Shown: positions 23,774-28,756 of the stretch, in pieces
How positions within the stretch are numbered: position 1 is the first letter of the stretch
Layout: each line of letters starts with the position of its first letter
From: Roseomonas xinghualingensis
GTDB taxonomy: Bacteria; Pseudomonadota; Alphaproteobacteria; Acetobacterales; Acetobacteraceae
Length of the DNA stretch: 28,756 nucleotides
Reading direction: 5' to 3'
NCBI RefSeq assembly: GCF_025791835.1
Contig: NZ_JAOXLP010000035.1
Span: 1-28,756 of the forward strand
Program-made: the position numbers and the translations under genes
Notes under the pieces: model-generated
The model's input: only the letters and a program-made list of their open reading frames with translations
Told to the model about the DNA's origin: nothing
Database searches by the model: none

Positions 23774-25018
23774 TCACCCAAAGGCTTCCGCGGTGGCCGT
23801 GCCGAACCAGTCCTCCGCATAACCGGCTTCCAGGGCGCGGAAGGCTGGCGGCGCATCGAGCGGACTGGTGCCGCCGGCGCCCTCCACCTCAGCCAGGACG
23901 CCATCCGCGGGGCGGTACACCCCCGCGACCGAAATGCCGTAATCCGGCGCGACCAGGCTGTAGCAGGTATTGATCAGCTTCGGCATGGCGGGAGCCCGGT
24001 CCTGCAGCAGGCTCGTCACAGCGGCCGCACAGACACGGGCCTGGGCCGCCGCCGAAAAGGCGGATTTCGGCATTGCCCCGGCAATCGCGGCATCGCCGAT
24101 CACATGGAGGCCCGGCACCAGGGCAGATTCAAAGGTCACGGGGTCCACCGGGCACCATCCGGAGCGGTCGGCGGCCCCTGCCTCCCGCGCGATCCGGCCC
24201 GCGCGCTGTGGCGGGATCACATTGACCACGGCACCGGCATGGTCGCCGAACTCGGTGGATACGCTGCGCGCGGCCGCATCCACCGCCACCACCCGCCCGC
24301 CCCCGGATAGGGGCACATGCTCCAGCAACCCGGGATACAGTTCCGCCCAGGCGGACTGGAACAGCCTCTGCTTGGAGAAGCTGTCCTTCGCATCCAGCAC
24401 CAGCAGCTTCGAGCGGCGCTTATGGGTCTTCAGGTAATGGGCGATGAGGCTGGCCCGTTCATAGGGGCCGGGCGGGCAGCGATAGGGGTTGGCAGGCACC
24501 GTCATGACGACCGTGCCGCCGTCCTCCATTGCCTCCAGCTGGCGGCGCAGCAACCCGGTTTGCGGCCCCGCCTTCCAGGCATGCGGCATGATTTCCGCCG
24601 CGGCCTCATCATAGCCAGGCAAGGCGTCGAAGCGCAGCTCGATGCCGGGGGAGAGCACCAGCCGATCGTACGGAAGCCGCGTGCCATCCCCGAGCACGAC
24701 GCGGCGCGCCGTGGCATCGACACCCGTGGCGGCATGGCGGATGAGGTGGATGCCCTCCCGCTCCAACGCTTCATGGCTGAACAATTGCCGTTCCCAGGGG
24801 CGCGTCCCGGCAATCACGGCATTGCTCAATGGGCAAGCAGCATAGGTGGCTTCGGATTCAACCAGCGTGACGGCCAGCCCCGCCCGCTTCAGTGCACGGG
24901 CGCAGGTGGCCCCGCCAAAGCCGCCGCCTACCACGACAACCCGCGACTCACCCTGCGCCAGGGCGGGGGGCGCGAGGGCGATGCCGGCCAATAGCGCGCG
25001 GCGGCCAAGGCAGGTCAC
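23774..25018 (-). CDS. fccB: Flavocytochrome c sulfide dehydrogenase flavoprotein (FccB/SoxF)
   Basis: Predicted 414-residue periplasmic FAD protein. A short Arg-containing signal (LGRRALLAGIALAPPALAQG) precedes the FAD dinucleotide fold VVVVGGGFGGATCARAL. Cys62 in YAACPLSNAV sits where FccB attaches FAD covalently, and the redox pair Cys181 (NPYRCPPGP) and Cys352 (LINTCYSLVAPDYG) is present. The C-terminal domain is of the FCSD flavin-binding type, with SVAGVYRP. The enzyme oxidises sulfide to sulfur and passes electrons to its cytochrome subunit, encoded just upstream. GTG at 25018 is used, 10 bases after the cytochrome stop. It is not SQR, which lacks the export signal. Confidence 0.92.
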   Translation of the reverse strand: MTCLGRRALLAGIALAPPALAQGESRVVVVGGGFGGATCARALKRAGLAVTLVESEATYAACPLSNAVIAGTRPWERQLFSHEALEREGIHLIRHAATGVDATARRVVLGDGTRLPYDRLVLSPGIELRFDALPGYDEAAAEIMPHAWKAGPQTGLLRRQLEAMEDGGTVVMTVPANPYRCPPGPYERASLIAHYLKTHKRRSKLLVLDAKDSFSKQRLFQSAWAELYPGLLEHVPLSGGGRVVAVDAAARSVSTEFGDHAGAVVNVIPPQRAGRIAREAGAADRSGWCPVDPVTFESALVPGLHVIGDAAIAGAMPKSAFSAAAQARVCAAAVTSLLQDRAPAMPKLINTCYSLVAPDYGISVAGVYRPADGVLAEVEGAGGTSPLDAPPAFRALEAGYAEDWFGTATAEAFG

Positions 25019-25028
25019 GGCACCGGCC

Positions 25029-25319
25029 TCATCGCGGGGCGAACCAGGACGCGATCGCCTGGGTCTCCTCCTCGGTGAAGCCCTTGGCGATCCGGTCCAT
25101 CACTGTTGCCGGCCGCTCGCCCGTGCGGAAGGCGCGCATGGAGGCGCCGATCGCCTCGGCCGGCATGCCCCGGATGGGCGGGATTGCCATTCCGGCACGC
25201 GCATTACCGTGGCACCCGGTGCAAGAGGCCGCGCCGGGGGGCCCTTCTCCGGCCGCGCCGAGCGCAACAGCGAGCAGCGTGGCCACGGTATTGCGGATGG
25301 GCATCGCCGGCGTGGTCAC
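25029..25319 (-). CDS. Monohaem c-type cytochrome, FccA-like subunit
   Basis: Predicted 96-residue protein with a hydrophobic signal (VATLLAVALGAAGEG) and one haem site CTGCH at 33-37; the probable axial Met is in RPATVMDRIAKGF (about 74). This layout matches the small cytochrome subunit of flavocytochrome c sulfide dehydrogenase. The GTG at 25319 is preferred over the ATG at 25304 because GGAGGAC precedes it; it overlaps the stop of the upstream hydroxylase gene (GTGA). The position between a molybdenum hydroxylase and fccB means it could serve either enzyme: three-subunit molybdenum hydroxylases also use a cytochrome c subunit, although usually a larger multihaem one. Confidence 0.85.
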   Translation of the reverse strand: MTTPAMPIRNTVATLLAVALGAAGEGPPGAASCTGCHGNARAGMAIPPIRGMPAEAIGASMRAFRTGERPATVMDRIAKGFTEEETQAIASWFAPR

Positions 25320-27490
25320 GTCCTCCGCAGGTCGTGGTGGCGCAGCGGAAGGGAGCGTACCCTCTTGCCGGTCGCTGCGTAGATCGCGTTCAGCACGGCG
25401 GGCGCCGCCACTGCGATGGTCGGCTCCCCCACCCCGCCCCAGAAGCCGCCCGAGGGCAGGATGATCGTCTCCACCGCCGGCATCTCGTCCATTCGCAGCA
25501 CGGGGTAGGAGTCGAAATTCTCCTGCTCCACGCGGCCATTGGCGATGGTGCACTCGCCATGCAAAGCGGCAGAGAGGCCATAGACGAAGGAGCCCTCCAC
25601 CTGTGCCTCGATCTGCTGCGGGTTCACGGCATGGCCAGGATCGGTGGCTGCCACGATGCGGTGGATGGTGAGCGTGCCGTCATCGGAGACGGAAACCTCC
25701 GCGCAGGCAGCGACATAGCTGCCGAAGCCCATGGTCTGGCAGAGGCCGCGATGCACACCCTCCCTTGGCGGCGTGCTCCACCCCACCCGCTCCGCCACGG
25801 CGTTCAGCACGGCCAGGTGGCGCGGGTGGTCCGCCATCAGGGCCCGCCGGAACTCCAGGGGATCCTTGCCAGCGGCCTGGGCCAGCTCATCCATGAAGCA
25901 TTCGACATAGATGGCGTTCTGATTCAGGTTCACGCCGCGCCAGAAGCCAGGCGGCACCGGCGGGTTCCGCATGGCGTGGTCGATCAGGAGGTTCGGAATG
26001 GTGTAGCCGAAGGCGGCCTCCGCACCGCCTGGGTTCAACCCCTGGAACACGGCCGGGTCGCGGCCATCCCGGATGTTTTCCGGGAAGATTCCCGCCACGA
26101 TCGACTGCCCGGAGATGCGCATGTGCAGCCCGATGAGCTTGCCCTGCTCATCCAGCCCGCCGACCAGCTTGCATTGCGTGACCGGATGGTACCGGCCATG
26201 CAGCATGTCCTCCTCGCGCGACCAGATCAGCTTCACCGGCGTGCCGGGGATCTGGCGCGCTATGGCCACGGCCTGGCGCACCCAGTCATGCACCGCGCCT
26301 CGCCGCCCGAAGCCGCCGCCAAGATGGAGCTTATAGACTTCGCAACGTGAGGCCGGCAGGCCAGCGGCCTCCGAAGTCGCGGCCAGCGCCGCCTCGCCAT
26401 TCTGGGTGGGCGTCCAGACCTCGCAGCGCTCCGGCGTCCAGCGGGCCGTGGCGTTCATCGTCTCCATGGTCGCGTGGTTCTGGAACGGGTAGGCGTACAC
26501 CGCCTCCACGCGCTTCGCGGCACCGGCGATTGCCGCGCGGGCGTCACCAGCCGAATTGCCCACCACCGCCTCAGGCGCATCCAGCCCGGCGCGGAGCATC
26601 TCGGCGATGGAGGCGCTGGACAGGTGGGCATTCGGGCCTTCGTCCCAGGTGACCGGCAAGGCGTCGAGCGCCGTTTTGGCGCGCCACCAGGTATCGGCCA
26701 CCACCGCTACGGCCGTTTCGCCCACCTGCACGACACGGCGGACGCCGGGCATGTTCTCGACAGCCGCCGCGTCGAAGCTGCGGACCTTGCCGCCGAAGAC
26801 CGGGCAATCGCGGATCGCGGCGTTCAGCATGCCGGGCAGGCTGAGGTCGGTGCCGTAGATCTGCTTCCCGTTCAGCTTCTCGGCCGTGTCGAGGCGCGGC
26901 AGCGGCTTGCCCGCGATCTTCCAATCCTTCGGGTCTTTCAACGCCACATCGGCCGGTGCGGGAAGGCGCGAGGCAGCTTCGGCGACCGCTCCATAGGTGG
27001 TCGTACGGCCAGTCGGGCCATGGGTGATCACGCTGGCCTCGGCCCGGCATGCGGAGGCCGGAACTCTCCAGCCATTGGCGGCGGCCTGGATCAGCATCTG
27101 CCGGGCCGCGGCGCCTCCCTTGCGGACGTAATCCTGCGACTCCCGGATCCCCCGGCTGCCGCCGGTGGAGAAATTCCCCCAGACCCGGTTACGGGCAAGG
27201 TTCTGGCCCGGCGTCGGGTATTCCGTGGTGACCTTGGCCCAGTCGCATTCCAGCTCCTCGGCCACGAGCTGGGCCAGGCCGGTCAGGGAGCCCTGGCCCA
27301 TTTCAGAACGGGCGATGCGGATGACCACGCTGTCATCGGGCTTCACCACAACCCAGGCATTGATCTCGGGGGACATCGCTGCGGGGACGTTCTGCGCCAG
27401 GGCCGGCACATGGAAGCCGAGAGAGAAGGTTCCCAGCGCACCCGAAGCTGCAAGGAGGCTGCGGCGGGAGAGTTCGGCGGTGGCGCTCAT
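25316..27490 (-). CDS. Xanthine dehydrogenase family molybdopterin-binding subunit (IorB-like, Tat-exported)
   Basis: Predicted 724-residue molybdenum hydroxylase large subunit. A Tat signal (LSRRSLLAASGALGTFSLG) leads a two-domain aldehyde-oxidase-type protein: SEMGQGSLTGLAQLVAEEL, GNFSTGGSRGIRES, the a/b-hammerhead region near RLDTAEKLNGKQIYGTDL, YPFQNHATMETMNATARW, GGGFGRRGAVHDW (molybdopterin contact) and FWGGVGEPTIAVAAPAV, whose Glu is the catalytic base. The isoquinoline 1-oxidoreductase/aldehyde dehydrogenase branch uses a separate 2Fe-2S subunit and no FAD subunit, as here. The substrate (aldehyde or N-heterocycle) cannot be told. The gene follows the 2Fe-2S gene by 18 bases. Confidence 0.9.
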   Translation of the reverse strand: MSATAELSRRSLLAASGALGTFSLGFHVPALAQNVPAAMSPEINAWVVVKPDDSVVIRIARSEMGQGSLTGLAQLVAEELECDWAKVTTEYPTPGQNLARNRVWGNFSTGGSRGIRESQDYVRKGGAAARQMLIQAAANGWRVPASACRAEASVITHGPTGRTTTYGAVAEAASRLPAPADVALKDPKDWKIAGKPLPRLDTAEKLNGKQIYGTDLSLPGMLNAAIRDCPVFGGKVRSFDAAAVENMPGVRRVVQVGETAVAVVADTWWRAKTALDALPVTWDEGPNAHLSSASIAEMLRAGLDAPEAVVGNSAGDARAAIAGAAKRVEAVYAYPFQNHATMETMNATARWTPERCEVWTPTQNGEAALAATSEAAGLPASRCEVYKLHLGGGFGRRGAVHDWVRQAVAIARQIPGTPVKLIWSREEDMLHGRYHPVTQCKLVGGLDEQGKLIGLHMRISGQSIVAGIFPENIRDGRDPAVFQGLNPGGAEAAFGYTIPNLLIDHAMRNPPVPPGFWRGVNLNQNAIYVECFMDELAQAAGKDPLEFRRALMADHPRHLAVLNAVAERVGWSTPPREGVHRGLCQTMGFGSYVAACAEVSVSDDGTLTIHRIVAATDPGHAVNPQQIEAQVEGSFVYGLSAALHGECTIANGRVEQENFDSYPVLRMDEMPAVETIILPSGGFWGGVGEPTIAVAAPAVLNAIYAATGKRVRSLPLRHHDLRRT

Positions 27491-27508
27491 GGTATGTCTC
27501 CCTCGCCC

Positions 27509-27973
27509 TCAGCCGCGCGTGCCGTTGCCTTCGGCGGCAAGCTGGATGCCGGCGAGGACACGGTTGTAGGTGCCGCAGCGGCAGATATTCGTGATTTCCT
27601 GGCGGATCTCGGTGACAGTCGGCTTGGGCGTCTGCGCCAACAGGGCCGCGGCGGCCATGATCATGCCGGGTTGGCAGAAGCCGCATTGCGGCACGTCCAG
27701 CGTCGTCCAGGCCTTCTGCACAGGGTGAGAGCTGTCGGGCGACAACCCCTCGATGGTAACGACGTTCTGCTCCTCGGTCAGGGAAGAGACCGGCATGGCG
27801 CAGGATCGCGCGGCAGCACCATCCACATGCACAGTGCAGGCGCTGCATTGCGCGACCCCACAGCCATATTTCGTGCCCGTCAGGCCGAGTTGCTCGCGCA
27901 GCACCCAGAGGAGCGGTGTGTCGTCCTCGATCTGCACCTCGACAACGCGCCCATTAATCCTGAGCTTTGCCAT
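27509..27973 (-). CDS. 2Fe-2S subunit of molybdenum hydroxylase (IorA-like)
   Basis: Predicted 154-residue protein with two 2Fe-2S sites. The plant-type ferredoxin cluster uses Cys38, Cys43, Cys46 and Cys58 (KYGCGVAQCSACTVHVDG), and the second uses Cys97, Cys100, Cys131 and Cys133 (QCGFCQPGMI, NICRCGTYNR). This is the small subunit of xanthine-oxidase-family enzymes, carrying electrons from Mo to the external acceptor. There is no signal peptide; it would be co-exported with the Tat-tagged large subunit. Two adjacent ATGs exist; the second (27973) is spaced 6 bases from GGGAGG. It is the first gene of the hydroxylase-fcc-sox string. Confidence 0.93.
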   Translation of the reverse strand: MAKLRINGRVVEVQIEDDTPLLWVLREQLGLTGTKYGCGVAQCSACTVHVDGAAARSCAMPVSSLTEEQNVVTIEGLSPDSSHPVQKAWTTLDVPQCGFCQPGMIMAAAALLAQTPKPTVTEIRQEITNICRCGTYNRVLAGIQLAAEGNGTRG

Positions 27974-28249
27974 CATCCACCTCCCGAGCGGTGCTGCTGC
28001 CGGAGGCTCCGGTTCTGTCCCGTGCGGCATCGAGGCCGGGGGGCTGCAGCAAGTGCCTTGCGCCAGTCCCGCCCAGCTGGTCGGCCCAATTGGAACGAGA
28101 CCGCAACTTTGGAGTGGACGGAGGGTTGAGGAGTGCACAACTCTCCGTGAGAGCGGAAGAAAGGGTTCAGTCTGTCTTGCCGAGACTTGGCGGCTATCTG
28201 GTGCAGCGCTTTCGCGGCAATGGCCAACATCCGATGAGGAGCGAACGGG

Positions 28250-28537
28250 ATGCCAGCTGAGGTCACTGACAATCGCGAACGCAGCCGGTTCGAAATGGCC
28301 TTCAATGACTGCAGCCTCGCGATCATTGCGTATCGGCGCGAGGGGAAGAGGATCGTGCTCACCCACACAGAGGTGCCCGAGGCCTTGTCAGGTCAAGGTG
28401 TGGGATCCCGACTGATTCAGGGAGCCCTTCGTATCATTCGCGCAGAGGGTCTTCGTGTCGTGGCGCAATGTTCCTTTGTGGCCGCCTATATCGAACGGCA
28501 CGGTGAGGAACGTGATCTGCTCGCCGGCCCGGGCTGA
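28250..28537 (+). CDS. GNAT-like small N-acetyltransferase (GNAT_acetyltr_2/NATD1-type)
   Basis: Predicted 95-residue protein with the compact GNAT pattern: DNRERSRFEMAFNDCSLAII, REGKRIVLTHTEVPEALSGQ, GVGSRLIQGALRIIRAEGL (acetyl-CoA-binding loop GQGVGS) and CSFVAAYIERHGEERDLL. Such proteins usually are uncharacterised and short, without the full N-terminal acetyltransferase region. GGAG lies 8 bases before the ATG. It is divergent from the molybdenum hydroxylase operon across about 275 bases, and ends about 56 bases before the rrn hairpin. Function is unknown beyond the fold. Confidence 0.85.
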   Translation: MPAEVTDNRERSRFEMAFNDCSLAIIAYRREGKRIVLTHTEVPEALSGQGVGSRLIQGALRIIRAEGLRVVAQCSFVAAYIERHGEERDLLAGPG

Positions 28538-28593
28538 GAAGCAAATCGCTCTGGCTACTCTCAGCAGTTCCCGCTTACGCGACCCTGCAACGC

Positions 28594-28627
28594 AGAAAGC
28601 CCATCGGGGTAGACCGATGGGCTTTCT
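28594..28627. terminator. Strong hairpin between the GNAT gene and 5S rRNA
   Basis: A perfect 14-base-pair stem (AGAAAGCCCATCGG at 28594-28607 and CCGATGGGCTTTCT at 28614-28627) with a six-base loop. On the plus strand it is followed by GTTTTG, and on the minus strand the stem itself ends TTTCT. It lies 22 bases beyond the 5S rRNA 3' end and is placed to end the rrn transcript; it may also end the GNAT gene transcript. Confidence 0.8.
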
Positions 28628-28649
28628 GTTTTGTCGCTATTTGTTCCGG

Positions 28650-28756
28650 CCTGGTGGCCTGGCGCCGACCGACTCTCCCGCGTCTTAAGACGCAGTACCA
28701 TGGGCGCGGGGGCGTTTCACGGCCGAGTTCGGGATGGGATCGGGTGTGGCAGCCTC
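28650..28756 (-). rRNA. rrf: 5S ribosomal RNA, 3' part (cut by right window edge)
   Basis: The reverse strand carries the 5S pattern: CACCCGATCCCATCCCGAACT (20-base core ending CCCGAACT), GGCCGTGAAACGC, GCCCATGGTACTGCGTC and the 3' stem GGCCACCAGG at 28650. The first roughly 10-20 bases of the molecule lie beyond the edge. It is the end of an rrn operon transcribed leftward. No tRNA follows it in the window, only the hairpin. Confidence 0.92.

Noticed and set aside
1..28756. CRISPR arrays, prophage or toxin-antitoxin modules.
   Set aside because: No regularly spaced repeats, integrase, phage structural gene or recognisable toxin/antitoxin pair was seen.

Overview
The window is GC-rich, uses GTG/TTG starts freely and carries gene types common in Alphaproteobacteria: PimA/PimC/PimD-like enzymes, arrays of Bug-type solute-binding proteins, Sox and flavocytochrome c genes, and a YhaO/YhaN pair. 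The best guess is a Roseomonas-like member of the Acetobacteraceae. That placement is inference from gene content and composition; no 16S sequence is present.

Layout. (a) 1-122: the right end of an IS630-like insertion sequence, abutting the stop codon of an AsmA-family gene on the minus strand (121-2082). (b) 2444-4586: a cold-shock protein, two small conserved-looking proteins, a hemolysin III-family membrane protein and a small unrecognised minus-strand gene, followed by an AT-rich intergenic island. (c) 4948-10805: an MpaB-family (DUF2236) oxygenase-like gene divergent from a two-gene nuclease/ATPase operon (YhaO/SbcD-like phosphoesterase and YhaN/SbcC-like ATPase). (d) 11331-18427: a catabolic operon on the plus strand with an acyl/dicarboxylate-CoA ligase, two acyl-CoA dehydrogenases (PimC/PimD-like), two paralogous periplasmic binding proteins and an IclR regulator. 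(e) 18521-20812: a 2-oxoadipate dioxygenase/decarboxylase (HglS, DUF1338) meeting a LysR regulator tail to tail with no intervening base. (f) 20979-27973: a minus-strand gene string, in transcription order a 2Fe-2S subunit and a molybdopterin subunit of a xanthine-oxidase-family hydroxylase, a monohaem cytochrome c, a flavocytochrome-c sulfide dehydrogenase flavoprotein, soxX, soxY, soxZ, soxA and an endonuclease III. (g) 28250-28756: a small GNAT-like protein, a strong hairpin, and the 3' part of a 5S rRNA on the minus strand, marking the end of an rrn operon that continues beyond the right edge.

How the genes fit together. Region (d) looks like uptake (binding proteins), CoA activation and first oxidation of a dicarboxylic or related organic acid under IclR control, with the later beta-oxidation steps encoded elsewhere. 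Region (f) is the most unusual part. A SoxXA/SoxYZ set without soxB or soxCD is fused by tight spacing to FccAB-type sulfide oxidation genes and to a Tat-exported molybdenum hydroxylase, whose gene overlaps the cytochrome gene by four bases. This suggests a periplasmic redox module in which the cytochrome may take electrons from more than one dehydrogenase.
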